A stretch of DNA of 64,000 bases from Thecaphora thlaspeos (GCA_900291925.1 UWYS01000012.1:744001-808000), one strand, 5' to 3'; counted from the first letter of the stretch, positions 21,601-33,139 are shown. The notes: generated by a model from the sequence alone, not told the origin. Translations and numbers: made by a program.

Positions 21601-23921
21601 GAGACCATCAGCTGCAGCAGGCTCTCAAAGTCTTCGGCCGTCGTCATCACCGAGACTAGAAGGCAGAGGCGAGCGCACGACAGAGCGCCGACACCGCAGG
21701 TGGCCGCCCTCGGCAGGATGCGCGAGCGCAGCAGCTTGACCCTGACGTACCTCGACGCGCTCCACAGATGCGGAACCGCCGTCCGTAGTCTGCGCTCGTC
21801 CATCATATCAGGCGCTGAAACGTCGTTACGGTGCCCTCGATACGTCTCGCGAAGCTGTCCGCCGCTTTGCGGCATCGCTGCATCAGTCTGGAGCGGCGCG
21901 TCGCTGCTGCTGCCGTCGTCGTCAAACAGCCACGGCAGGAGCAGCCGGAGCTCGCGCAGGGCTCGCCGCTCAGTGGCCTCTTCGTGGGTCTCCTTGGCTC
22001 TGTCGCCGTAGATAGCCATCCGACGCTGCTGTAGGATGGCTGGCGTCTCCTCGTAGAGCGGCACTGAGCGCAGGAGGCGCAGCTGGAGCGAGTCCTGCGG
22101 TGCGGAACGCGTTGCTGACAGCATTGGCGCCTTCGCCGTCGTCGGCGTGGTGGCCGGTTCAGCCACAGAGCGGGGCTCGCCGTTTCTGGGGACAGGGTCT
22201 CGGTCGCCGTCAGCGTCGGTGTTCGCGTTCGGCATCGCACCCTGCATCGTCACGCCACGGGCGATCAACCTCTGCAGGAAGCGGCTGTAGCTGAAGAGCC
22301 CACGCCTGGCCAGCTCGCCGAAGAGGACAATGATCGATCGCGGCTCGCACGAGGCCAGCACTTTGGTCCGATGGTCTATCGGCTTGACTTGTTCGAAAGA
22401 GTCGTCTGTCGTCTTTGTCGCTGCGACCTTCAGTGTCGTCGCTGCTTCGACGTCGCCGAGCCACTTAAGCAGCGCTGGTTCCACGTTGGCCTTGCTTCTT
22501 CGGCGCTTCTCCCTGCTCGCTGCAGGCGCGCCATTCGTCGGCCAGGGCCCTTGATCGCTGTTTCGGCTGCCATGACCAAACTTCAGCCTCTCCACCAGCG
22601 AAGCTGCCAGGTACTGGCGATGAGTTCCTTTACGCCAGCCGGTGCATCCCCACGTCAGGATGGTATCGATCCGCTCAGCGATCGATCGAGCCGCCACCGC
22701 CGCCGCCGCCGACGGTGACGAAGCCGATGTGTCCCTGTGGGCGAAGAGGGCGTCAATCGCCGGCCCTTCGAGGTCCGTCGCGTCGAGCGCCTTGATATCT
22801 TGGCCCAGGCTGACCGACGGAGAAGATGGATAGGGAAGCAGAAAGTGCGTGGACGATGCAGGGGCCGTCGCGAGGGTCAGTGCAGGCGCCGTGATGCAGC
22901 CGTGGCGGAGCGCGTCGATGTAGCTTGACAGTGAGAGCTTGCCGATCCTAATGCCAATCCGCCTCAGGGCGTCGTTCAGCTCCAAGCGTCGTTCCGTGTC
23001 GTCCGGGCAGCCAAACGCAACCGCTTCGGCCATCGTCTTGTGGTGGTCGTGCCAGAGACGTGCGCTGACAAATATGTCGGGCGCCTCTTCGAGCACGAAG
23101 AAGAGCACCTCGCAAAGGCGGCTGCGCAGCGGGGCGACGGCTTTCGGATTGTGGCGTGCATCGAGCAGCGACAGGCGGATGCAGACGGCCGAAACGAGCG
23201 GCAACGCGAGGAAGCGGCGCTGCACCACCAGCCTCGCCACCTCCTCGACCAGCTCGACGAGGAACCAGATCTGCGCCAGGTTGCAGACGCCGAGCGCATC
23301 GGTTATCCACCGAAAGAGGGTGGGTCTGTCGACGAGGTGCTGAGCGTTGAGCTGGCGCGTCAGCGAGAGGCTGTACGTCCACTTGGCCGCCCACCGCTCC
23401 GCCTCCATCTCGTTTGCCAGGACGCCGCAGTGATTGCCGACGGCATCGACAGTGGCAGCGATTCGAGCCTGCGGCGGCATCGCGGGCGGCTGCTGCTGCT
23501 GTTGCCGGGAGGAGTTTGTTCGCCCCATGGACGGCCGTGCCTGCATGCCGCTACCGCCGCCGCCGCTGCTACCGGTGATCGGCGTCTTTGGCTGGAAATA
23601 ACCGGGCGAAGGCGTGGCGGGAGAGGCGGCCACCGCCAGCGGGATGCCGGCGCAAGGGGCGATGCTGCCGGCCTGGGCGCCGTTGAAGGCGACGGAGCAG
23701 CTGAGCTCGTTAATCTGCTTGTTGAGCCACGAGCAGAGGCTGGCCGTCATCTCTGCTGCGTAGGTGGCGCTCGACTTGCTGCGCACCGATTGGATCTCGG
23801 CGGCCCCGACGGCTCGGACAAACCAGACTGCACGCGCCACGTCGACGCTGCTGCTAATGTTCTTCTGCCGCGATGGGGACCCTGGCGTAGCGTCAGGGCT
23901 TCCGATGCCGGCAGTAGAGGA

Positions 23922-23958
<37 letters not shown>

Positions 23959-24653
23959 GCGGCGGCAGCGGCGGACGCAGCCACCCTCGAGGCAAGGTGG
24001 CTGCGGCTGGCGTTGGCGGCAGACGTGGAGCCGACTGCCGTGACCATCGATGCGCCTCCGGTCCAGAGCATCTCGAACATCTTTTCGCCCTTGAAGCCGT
24101 GCGGCACGGATCGCGAGAGGCGATGCAGGGGTACCTCTGGGTCGGCGAGATCCTTGACATAGTTTGCCAGCTTGAGGTCGTTCAACGTGACGCGGGAGGG
24201 TGGCTTGTGCTGAGACGACGAGATGCGGTCGCGCCCGATGGCGTGGCGCCGTTGGAGGACCTCTCGGAGGCAGAGGTCGAGGTGCGTGAGGAGGCGCTGC
24301 CCCTGGAGCGGGTCTCCGAGGATCTCGTGGAGGAGGAGTGTCTCGTTGGCGGGGCCGAACGTGTTCTGGAAGCCGCTCCGTACCGTGGCCTGGCTGAAGT
24401 CGTCCTCGGCCTGGCCAACGCGGGTGGGGAAGAGGTCCGGCACGCCCGGCCATTGCGAGGTGGGATGGAGACCGGGCCGCCATGGCGGAGGCTCGAACTT
24501 GTAAGGGATCAAGTGTTCCTCGGCGGCCGGAGCCGATTGCTTGTCGGCGCATGCATGGTGATTGCAGTTGCAGTTGCAGTTGCAGTTGCAGTTGCTGCTG
24601 GTGCATGTGCTGGCTGGAGTCGAGGTGGACGGACAGCTGGAAGGCCGAGACAT
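18633..24653 (-). CDS. SRB8/MED12: Mediator kinase-module subunit Med12/Srb8 (2006 aa)
   Basis: A single open exon of 2006 codons. Med12 links CDK8-cyclin C to core Mediator and represses or tunes RNA polymerase II transcription in the nucleus. Recognition rests on the N-terminal Med12 signature: YKFEPPPWRPG, a phrase resembling YPPRPGQEED (here FPTRVGQAEDDFSQATVRSGF), and then LNDLKLANYVKDLADPEVPL-HRLSRSVPHGFKG. The middle has the helical LCEWAL-like region (WITDALGVCNLAQIWFLVELVEEV) that activates CDK8 in the family. The C-terminus ends in basic clusters (RGRKRKPSP, TRKKRR), a probable nuclear-localisation signal. The N-terminus includes an (Asn-Cys)n repeat, and a poly-Ala tract of about 19 sits near residue 230; both come from microsatellites in the gene. 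No intron was needed. Confidence 0.9.
23921..23970 (-). repeat. Trinucleotide repeat coding for poly-Ala in MED12
   Basis: Tandem GCA/GCG triplets within MED12, read on the minus strand as a run of Ala. The run is mostly CAG-type units, so length variation between strains is likely. Confidence 0.8.
24562..24596 (-). repeat. Hexanucleotide repeat coding for Asn-Cys dipeptides in MED12
   Basis: Five or more tandem units of TTGCAG on the plus strand give NCNCNCNCNCN on the minus strand, close to the protein N-terminus. Confidence 0.85.
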
Positions 24654-25455
24654 CGTGCCGGGAACAATAGGGAGCCGCGCAGAGCTCGTCCCAGCTCAGA
24701 TCAGAGGGAGGGGAGCTGATCCTGGAGCTGCCGTTCGGAACGACAGACTTGGCGGCAATCGTATTGCGAAGGTCGAGTACTGTTCGAATATGCTGAGTGG
24801 AGTCGTCATTCTCACTGCTGCTGCTGCCGATGCTGTTCGAGAAGAAGATGCAGGCTTTCTTCGTGCGACGGTAGCGAGAAGGGCCCTCTGATCAGCAGAA
24901 GATCACAGTGGCTGATGAAAGCGAGTGGAGCGGGATGCCGATGCTGGCCGTATGAGGAGGATGTGGATGCGTGACGGTCGCCCGCCTGGCCTGGGCAGTG
25001 GTGGTGGTGGTGGTGTTGGGTACTGCGGCGGCCGGGCAGCGTGGCCTGGCGATGCAGAGGCAGGAGCTGGTCGATCGTAGCGTCGAGAGAGGGTTGACAA
25101 GCAAGGAGCGCCAGCGAGGCGATAGCAAAGGGACCTCGCCCCAAGTCCTTCCTGACCGCCGGCTCCGCGACGTGCGTGCTCCGTGCACTCTCAGACCGCC
25201 CGATCCATCCTTGGAATCGGCAGCCCGCATCACCGTTTCCCCGATCACCTCCACGGAGACGCGCCCCCGATGGAGGTCAAAGATGCCAGAGGAAAGAGAA
25301 GCAGAGAAGCAGAGAAGCCCTCACCGCTCTGCAGCCAGAGCAGAGTGGGCGGCCAGCGAGTTGAGATCGGGCGATAGCTGCACCCGTCGGCACGGGATAA
25401 GGGAACTGATGATGTGGTTGCTTACAGAGAACATGCAGATGCCTCTGCGGCTTAG
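24654..25455. other. Upstream region of MED12 and left flank of a transposase relic
   Basis: Holds the MED12 promoter and a GGT-rich stretch (24999-25018). No gene is supported. Confidence 0.5.
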
Positions 25456-26076
25456 ACTAACGCGTTTCCCTGGGAATCCGTCTCGCCCAAGGGCTGGACA
25501 AGCAACGAACTGGCGCTCGAGTGGCTGGAGCGGGTGTTTGACCCGCAGACGAGGCCAACGGGTGCTCGAGAGAAGGACTGGCGGCTCCTGCTGCTTGACG
25601 GGCACGCCTTGCACGTCTCGGCCGAGTCCTGCGACCAGTGCTGGAAGCGGCGCATCGTGCCCGTCTGCTTCCCAGCGCACGCCACACATGTGATCCAGCC
25701 GCTCGACACGGCCATCTTTGGGCCCATCAAGCACTCCTATGGCCGCCAAGTCGCGGCGCACGGTGGCGCCAAGATGGTTGACCGGATCCACTTTGCCAAG
25801 TACTACGCCAAGGCGCGCAAGGGCATCAGCAAGACGTCGGTCCGCAAGGCCTTTGCTGACGTTGGCCTCACCTTGCCCGCTGCAGCAGAGAAGGTCCTCG
25901 CCAAGCTGCCAGGCTTCAAGCCTCGCGATCAGACCCCGCCGCCAGTCGAGGGCCCCTTCTTCGACACTCCAACCAACCCAGCTCGCTTTCACAACCTCGC
26001 GCTGAGCCTGTCAAGCTTGCCGCCACTGCCTCGGCTTGCTCGCAATCCCGCTTTGGCTGGACCTCCATTCCAGTGA
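25456..26076 (+). pseudogene. Truncated pogo/Tc1-type DDE transposase (C-terminal half of the DDE_1 catalytic domain)
   Basis: An open frame without an ATG runs from just after a TAG at 25453 to the stop at 26076. The translation includes KGWTSNELALEWLERVFDP, WRLLLLDGHALHVS and HATHVIQPLDTAIFGPIKHSY. These are the late blocks of the DDE superfamily endonuclease (DDE_1) found in pogo/CENP-B-like transposases. The second catalytic Asp region (LLLDGH) and the block after it are present. The helix-turn-helix, CENP-B DNA-binding and first-Asp regions are absent upstream, so this is a 5'-truncated relic. There are no obvious terminal inverted repeats. CpG content is like that of the host genes, so the relic has not been eroded like the 42-50 kb island. 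Confidence 0.85.
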
Positions 26077-26611
26077 CCTGTACGGCAGCCGTGGTGGACT
26101 GGCTGAGCGTTTCTGATGGCCCAATGTATGCAGCAAGTGTCAAGATGGATTGCATTGCTTGCCCAGTGCTTGGTACACAATAGAGCTGTTGACAACAATG
26201 GCGGTGATGGTGGTAGTGAGGGTGGTAGACAGTCTGCTTTTTATCGGCCGGATTCCTAGGGACACGCGCAATGTACAAAACTTTTCACCTCGGCCAGTTT
26301 CCCTCCTTCCGGCTATCGGCCGGCAGCGTTGTCGCGTCTTCCTCAACTCAGCGCGGCCAGCAGAAACAGTCAAACGTATCGCAGCGGCTGAGTCACACGC
26401 GCACACGCGCAAAGGCGGCCGCCGTCAACCGCCACCATCCCCACCACCATCTCCCTGAGCCCTGCAGTCACCGCAGCCCTTTAGACCGTCCTCCTCGCCT
26501 CTTTCCCACCCGCCGCGCGTCTCTCTAGCGTCGACTTCGGCAAGACGACGTTCCTCGGCCGCTCTGCTAGATTCGTCTTGGCACAGACGTCGAGACGAAC
26601 CCCTTTCACGT

Positions 26612-26642
<31 letters not shown>

Positions 26643-26748
26643 CACACCTGCTAGGGCCATCCCGTCGCGCTCCTTCCACCACCCTCACTTCTCCCTCTTT
26701 GCAGCTGCAGCTCCACTGGCTACAGCCTCGACCGCTTACGCCTCCACC
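26077..26748. other. Upstream region of LeuRS, including an ATG-less open frame joined to it
   Basis: From 26485 to 26748 the LeuRS exon-1 frame is open for 88 codons upstream of the first ATG. It encodes Arg/Ser/Ala-rich, acid-poor sequence with a poly-Ala run from a GCA microsatellite (about 26610-26641). Before that, 26077-26484 holds the right flank of the transposase relic and no gene. Confidence 0.5.
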
Positions 26749-29700
26749 ATGCCGTCCAAGGACGCCAACAAGGACGTCGGCCCCATCCAGCTCGAGAATG
26801 TAGGTCGAGAACTCCCCCTGCCCACGTATGCCAGCCTCGTTTCCGCAGGCCGCGTTGCGCTTCTGTGCTGAAGCCACCTCCTGTCCACTCACGTGCGTCT
26901 CCCATCCCGCCGCCTCTTCCCGTCCTGCCCCCCACGACAGACCTCGAAGCGTGACTTCCTCACCAAGCTCGAAAGGGAGACGCAGCAATTCTGGGCCGAA
27001 TCTGGCGTCTTTGATGTCAACGCTCCCACCGAGGATGACGGCCTCAAGGAGCTGACGCCCGAAGACGTGCGCGCAAGGTATCCCAAGTACTTTGCCACCA
27101 TCCCCTACGCCTACATGAACGGCTCGCTCCATCTCGGCCATGCTTTTACCATCTCCAAGGCCGAGTTCGCCGTCGGCTACGAGCGCCTCCAAGGCAAGCG
27201 CGCCCTTTTCCCCTGGGCCTTCCACTGCACTGGCATGCCCATCCGCGCTGCCGCCGACAAGCTCGTCCGCGAGATCGAGATGTTCGGCCCGGACTTTGCC
27301 GGTTTCAGCCCAGAGGCCGACGCCGACGCCGCGCCGCCGCCCATCGCCAACACCTCGAGCGCCACCACCACCACCAACGTCGCCAAGGCTTCCAAGGGCA
27401 AGCTGGCCGCCAAGAGCACCGGCCTCAAGTACCAGTTCCAGATTATGGAAAACAGCGGCGTCCCGCGCGAAGAGATCCCCAAGTTTGCCGACGCCCAGTA
27501 CTGGCTCAAGTACTTCCCGCCGATCGCCAAGGCCGACTGCACCTCGTTCGGCTCGCGCATCGACTGGAGGCGCGCGTTTGTCACCACCGATGTCAACCCT
27601 TTCTACGACAGCTTCGTCCGATGGCAGATGAACAAGCTTCACGCCATGAACAAAATCAAGTTTGGCGAGCGCTACACCATCTACTCTCCCAAGGACGGAC
27701 AGCCCTGCATGGACCACGACCGCAGCGAGGGAGAGGGCGTCGGACCGCAGGAGTACACTGGCCTCAAAATGGAGGTCGTCCAGTGGGGCGCCCGGGCGGC
27801 GCCCGAGCTCGATGAAAAGCTCCAGGGCAAGAAGGTCTACTTTGTCGCCGCGACGCTGCGCCCCGAGACGATGTATGGCCAGACCAACTGCTACGTCGGC
27901 CCTACCATCGACTACGGCGCGTTCGAGGTCAACGAGACTGACGTCTACATCTGCACTGCCCGGGCCGCCCGCAACATGGCCTACCAGGGCACCACAAAGG
28001 AGCGCGGCCGCGTCCACAGCCTCGCCACCGTCAAGGGATCGCAGCTGGTCGGCACTCTGATCAAGGCGCCATTTGGCCACTACGACCAGGTCCACGTGCT
28101 GCCGATGGAGACGGTACTGGCCACCAAGGGCACCGGCGTCGTCACCTCGGTCCCCTCCGACTCGCCCGACGACTACGCCACCCTGATGGATCTCCGCAAG
28201 AAGGCCGAGTACTATCAGATCGACCCGCAGTGGGCCGCGCTCGAGCCGCTCCCGGTCATCAGCACGCCCAACTACGGCGGTCTGATCGCGCCGACGCTCG
28301 TCAAGCAGATGAAGATCCAGAGCGCCAAGGACAAGGTCCAGCTGGCCGAGGCCAAGGAGATCGCTTACAAGGAAGGCTTCTACAGCGGGACCATGCTCGT
28401 CGGCGACTACAAGGGCCTCTCGGTCCAGGACGCCAAGGCCAAGGTGCGCGAGGACATGATACACGCCCAGCTCGCGTTCCCCTATGCCGAACCCGAGGGC
28501 AAGATCATCAGCCGGAGCGCCGACGAGTGCGTCGTCGCGCTCTGCGACCAGTGGTACCTCGACTATGGCGAGGAGTCGTGGAAGGCCAAGGTCAACAAGC
28601 TCTTTGCCCAGATGAACTGCTTCCAGCCCGAGACCAAGAACGCGTTCGAGGGCGTCGTCGACTGGCTTCGCCAGTGGGCGTGCGCGCGGAGCTACGGCCT
28701 CGGCTCGAAGCTGCCGTGGGACCCTGAGTTCCTGGTCGAGAGTCTGAGCGACTCGACCATCTACATGGCCTACTACACCGTCGCCTACCACCTCCAGGGC
28801 GGCGTCATCGACGGCAGCAAGGTCGGACCCATCGGCATCGAGGCAGTCGACCTGACCGACGCGATGTGGGACTTTATCTTTGGCGACGCCGCCTACCCAT
28901 CTGACACCAAGGTCCCGCGCGAGAAAGCCGAGGTGCTGCGCCGCGAGTTCCGCTACTTCTACCCGATGGACCTGCGCTCGTCGGGCAAGGACCTCATCCC
29001 CAACCACCTCACCTTTTGCGCCTACGTGCACGCCGCCATCTTTCCCGAGCACCACTGGCCGCGCGCGTTCCGCGCCAACGGGCACCTGATGCTCAACGGC
29101 AAGAAGATGGCCAAGTCGACGGGAAACAGCCTGACGCTGCGCCAATCGATCGAAAAGTTCGGCGCTGACGCGACGCGGCTGTCGCTGGCCGATGCGGGCG
29201 ATGGCATCGAGGACGCCAACTTTGAGGAGAAGACGGCCAATGCCAACATCCTGCGCCTGCACACGCTGATCGAGTGGTGCAACGAGGTGACGTCGGAGGG
29301 GGCCAAGGTGCGCACGGGGGCGTGCGACTCGTTCTGGGACCGCGCGTTTGACAACCAGATCAACGCGCTGGTCAAGCAGACCAAGGAGAGCTACGACCGG
29401 GCGCTCTACAAGGACGCGATGAAGTTTGGCTTTTACGAGTTCCAGACGGCGCGCGACCTGTACCGCGAGGCGACGGCTGACGTCGGGATGCACGTCGACC
29501 TGGTGATGCGGTGGATCAAGGTGCAGGCGACGATGATTGCGCCGATCGCGCCGCACTTTGGCGAGCACGTGTGGCGCAAGTGCGTGGGCGAGTCGGGCTC
29601 GATCCAGTGGGCGAGGTGGCCGGAGCTGTCGGGCGAGGTGGACAACTCGACGGCGGCGGCGCTGACGTACGTGTCGGGCACGGTCAAGACGCTGCGGGAC

Positions 29701-30192
29701 GCCGAGATCGTGCTGGGCAAGAAGAAGGCGGGCAAGGGGCAGGCGGCGGCGGACAAAAAGTACAACGACCGACAGCCGAAGGAGTGCCGGATCTTTGTGG
29801 CGCAGAGGTTCCCGGAGTGGCAGACGCGCTGCGTGGAGCTGATCCAGGGCAACTTTGACGGTTCGTCGCTAAAGGTGGACGACAAGGCGGTGCGCGAGTC
29901 GCTGGCCAAGGAGGGACTGCTAAAGGACAAGAAGGTGATGAACTTTATCGTGGGCTTCAAGAAGCGCATCGAGGACTTTGGCGCCGAGACGGCATTCAAC
30001 CGGCGGCTGCCGTTTGACGAGCGAAAGACGCTGGAGGATGCCAAGGCGTACCTGAAGAAGAGCCTCAACTTCGGCGAGGTTCACCTGGTGGACAAGGACG
30101 AGGCGATGGCCAGCAACGACGAGTTTGACGACAAGATTGTCGAACTCGCCGAGCCGGGCGCGCCGAGCTTTGCCTTTTGGAACGTTGAGTAA
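26749..30192 (+). CDS. CDC60: Cytosolic leucyl-tRNA synthetase (1100 aa)
   Basis: Two exons: 26749-26799 (17 codons, MPSKDANKDVGPIQLEN) and 26941-30192. The 141-nt intron runs from GTAGGT to GACAG, phase 0. The enzyme charges tRNA-Leu for cytosolic translation. The class I HIGH motif appears as HLGH at residues 81-84 (YMNGSLHLGHAF), and KMSKS as KMAKS near residue 740 (GKKMAKSTGNSL). Between them is the large CP1 editing domain, with the RPETMYGQTNCYVGP phrase and a DYATLMDLRKK stretch. The C-terminal anticodon-binding and leucine-specific extension follows. The length is normal for the eukaryotic cytosolic form and clearly not the mitochondrial (NAM2) type. The in-frame upstream region without ATG may extend the protein if a non-AUG start is used. 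Confidence 0.95.
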
Positions 30193-30856
30193 GACGGTGT
30201 CGACGCAGCCTGCTTGCGTGGCTGGCTGCGTCGGTAGAAGGACGACGTAGTCTATCGTCGTCGTCGTCGTCGCCATAGAGCTGCGAAAGGAAAATCGGTA
30301 ACTTCACCTCTTTCTTTTTGTTGTTTCGCACGATGTGGCACAATGACCTCCCTGCCACCCTGCCTCGAGCAAACCTACGTATAGTATTCCCGCATATCTC
30401 TACAGGAAGCACAAGCAAACTTACACCACTCTTATACAGTACTGCTCGACACATCCCCACCCCGGAGATCTTCTCGGCCCGGCTCCTGCCTCGTCCAGCC
30501 TGCCTCTATCGTCCTTCGACACATCTTGGCCGCCCGGCCCAGCGTCATGGTGGGTTGCATCCCTGACCAGGCCAAGCTTCGCACGGTGACCCTCTCCCCA
30601 GGCCTAGCGTGTCGCAGCAGTCCTCATACAGTACAGCGCCAGCTGTCTCCTCTGCATCCTCGCCTCGCTTTCAGGCTGCCCCCGCCATCGGCCAGGCCAA
30701 CAGACCGCTCCCCTGACCCGCAACTGACAAAAGGCTTAAAAGCAAGCGCCATCGCCTCGCAACAACGCAATCCACCCTTCCTCTCCGCCACACATCCACC
30801 TCCTCTTTCCCCTTCTTACCAGATCCTCACTCGTCCTCTCTCTCCAGCTTCCAGTC
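30193..30856. other. Intergenic region and promoter of the secreted glycosidase
   Basis: Starts with a GTC microsatellite (about 30255-30273) in the LeuRS 3' UTR. A TTAAAAG element near 30734 and a CT/CA-rich leader precede the ATG at 30857. No gene is seen. Confidence 0.5.
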
Positions 30857-31969
30857 ATGCTGCTCAAATCCCTCCTTCCCCTTGCCCTCCTCGCCTCGCT
30901 GGGCCTCGCTGCCCCGCTCGAGGAGCGCCAAACAACCTCCAAGGTCGGCTACCTCTTCACCTCCTTCCCCGTCGACGACGAGGCCATCTACATGCACCTA
31001 TCCGACGGCAACAAGGTCCTCTCGGGATGGAAGCCCCTCTCTCTCGACGGTACCAGCCGCACACAGGCAGTGCTGCGCTCCAACGTCGGGACAAAGGGCG
31101 TCCGCGACAGCTTCATCGTCTCTTCCAACGACGGCCAGAAGTTCTGGCTGATTGCCACCGACCTCAACGCCAACGCCCTGAACAACGACTTCAACGCAGC
31201 CAGTCGCAACGGCTCGCACTCCATGGTCATCTGGGAGTCCAACGACCTGGCCAACTGGACCGGTCCGCGCCTCACCCAGCCGCTCGTCGACGTGTCGGCC
31301 GGCAACCTCTGGGCGCCCGAGGCCAACTGGGACCCGCTGGTCAATGCCTACGTCGTCGTCTTTGCCTCTCGCTTCTTTGATCAGACCCGGGACCCTGGAC
31401 ACAATGCCGAGCCCATTCCGCCCAACAGGCTCATGTACGTCACCACGGCCGACTTTGTCAACTTCAGCGCCGCCAAGCAGTACGTCAACGTCGACTACCC
31501 CGTCATCGACTGCACCTTTATCCGCAACGAGGCAAAGGGCGCCAACGCCTGGACCCGTTGGATCAAGGACGAGCGTGACTTGACCATCTACCAGGAGGAA
31601 TCAGCCAACGGCATCCTGGGCACCTGGGAGCGCGTCAACAACGCCCCGCTCAGCGAGAGGATCACGGTTAACAGTGCCTACAACAACAACGAGGGCCCGC
31701 TATGCTTCAAGGACAATGTGGACTCCGGCCTCTTCCACCTCTGGATCGACGAGAATACCGAGCAGCGCTACATCCCTTACTCGGCCAGGACGCTTGGCGA
31801 CATGAAGGCCTGGACAGCCGACGACAAGAACGGCTTCCCTCAGAATGTCAAGCACGGCAAGGTCTTCTCGCTCGACCAGGCACAGTACAATGCTATCGCG
31901 GCCCAAGTACAAGGTCGTCGCCGCCTGATCAGGGATCAGCGTCCATCGTTGAGGGAGGGTTTCCAATGA
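30857..31969 (+). CDS. Secreted glycoside hydrolase family 43-like protein, probable arabinosidase (370 aa)
   Basis: Single exon. The N-terminus is a clear signal peptide (MLLKSLLPLALLASLGLAAP), followed by LEERQ, where a Kex2-like protease could cut. The rest is a five-bladed beta-propeller of the GH43 type, closest in style to the Bt3655-like subgroup. Visible blocks are VGYLFTSF near the start, KGVRDSFIV (the family usually has VRDPFI, so Pro to Ser), FWLIATDLN, NLWAPEANWD, and NNNEGPLCFK with the probable acid Glu. Such enzymes release arabinose from plant arabinan or arabinoxylan; the exact substrate is inferred. Three or four NxS/T sequons are present. The last 18 residues (RRRLIRDQRPSLREGF) look unlike the family and may be read-through into an unspliced end. 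Confidence 0.8.
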   Translation: MLLKSLLPLALLASLGLAAPLEERQTTSKVGYLFTSFPVDDEAIYMHLSDGNKVLSGWKPLSLDGTSRTQAVLRSNVGTKGVRDSFIVSSNDGQKFWLIATDLNANALNNDFNAASRNGSHSMVIWESNDLANWTGPRLTQPLVDVSAGNLWAPEANWDPLVNAYVVVFASRFFDQTRDPGHNAEPIPPNRLMYVTTADFVNFSAAKQYVNVDYPVIDCTFIRNEAKGANAWTRWIKDERDLTIYQEESANGILGTWERVNNAPLSERITVNSAYNNNEGPLCFKDNVDSGLFHLWIDENTEQRYIPYSARTLGDMKAWTADDKNGFPQNVKHGKVFSLDQAQYNAIAAQVQGRRRLIRDQRPSLREGFQ

Positions 31970-33139
31970 CCCTTGCCATGCTACCCTCCCTCGCCCATGC
32001 CGCATCTTCCGACGTGCTCTCCCGCTTCTTTAACCTTGCCGTCCAGATGACTTTTCCCTGTCGACTACCAGGACCAGCCCCCCTGTGCAAGCTTATTACA
32101 CAACATAACCTAAAAGACGGGAAGATGCAGACGAGATTTCACCAGTAAATCAAAGGTCCTTCCGCTCTGATCTCAAACGAAGCGCAGCCCGACCCGGATA
32201 TCCACTCCCTACCCTCGGTGCCAGATGTACTCGTGAGCGGCAGTCCAGGCATGTGCGCGGTGGGCGCCAGTTTGAGGCAGCGAGCGGGCCTGTCTCGCTG
32301 GCACTTACCTGCTGCGTCGCTTGCTCTCTCCTCTCCTTCCCCCCCATTACCTCTCTCCTCGTCGACGCCGCCTCGACGACGCCGACTCGCTTCTTTTCAC
32401 CCACCCTTCCCTCCCTTCATGTCCGCGCTCGCTAACCCTTGGATGTAGTTAGCTTATTTCGATCTCGCGCGCCCTGCGCTCTTCTACGCCTCGCTCTCAT
32501 ACGGCGCTCGACCGGCCGGCCCTACGGCGCCGGCTGGGAGCTCGCGGCGTCCCCCCCTGCGGGGTCCGGCAATCCATATGCTTCCCTTTCCCCTGCCTGT
32601 CTGCTCCCCTCCTCACAGCCAGCCTCGTCGCTCAAGTTGGTGCTGCTTGATGCGCGGATATCTCGTCTGATGTGCAGCAAGTCACCATGCAGCATGCTCT
32701 AGGTTCAAGCTGCGTGGTCTGCGTGCCAGCCTTCCCTTTCGACCTGCTGCTGCGAGCTAATCGAGTCACGAGGCGCGAGCTCGGCGAACGAGAGAAGCCA
32801 GGTGCCCCTTTCGACACCATCACGACAATCATGGCACCGCGACGACCCTTTGGCCGATATATCTGCCAGATCTGCGCACCATCCGTGGCGGAGTGCTACA
32901 AGGTCACCTTGGCCGATACCTTGGCCGATAATGTGCCAAGCTCGACTTGGAATCAGCCCCCTCAAGCTCGCCTTGGCTGACCTTTTTCTGAGCTTTCCTT
33001 GGCTGGTCTTCACTAAGCTTGCCTTGGCATACGTCTCGCTCAACGTGCAGCGGTCTGTTGAATTGATCTGATGTGACTATATATTACAAAGAGAGCTGTG
33101 CATGCGGCTCCATGTGTGACGCAGCGGTACCGACGAGCA
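31970..33139. other. Gene-poor intergenic region with repeat fragments
   Basis: Contains a GC-rich copy of an LTR-like repeat (32510-32642). At about 32880-33040 there is a patch of short palindromic repeats built on CCTTGGCCGA and AAGCTCGCCTTGG. No coding sequence is supported. Confidence 0.5.
32510..32642 (+). repeat. GC-rich copy of a dispersed repeat also present at 47156-47282
   Basis: The two copies align along about 130 bp, from GACC to CTCAAGTTGGTG. The 32.5 kb copy keeps a dozen or so CpG dinucleotides, while the 47 kb copy has almost none. Position and composition suggest an LTR or transposon fragment, but the family is not recognised. Confidence 0.8.

Noticed and set aside
23040..24719. 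Plus-strand frame of 559 codons antisense to MED12
   Set aside because: Antisense shadow; the motifs belong to MED12 on the minus strand.
26425..29568. Minus-strand frame of 1047 codons antisense to LeuRS
   Set aside because: GC-rich codon bias on the plus strand keeps the antisense frame open. It is Val/Leu/Arg/Gly-rich without any family motif, while the plus strand is clearly LeuRS.
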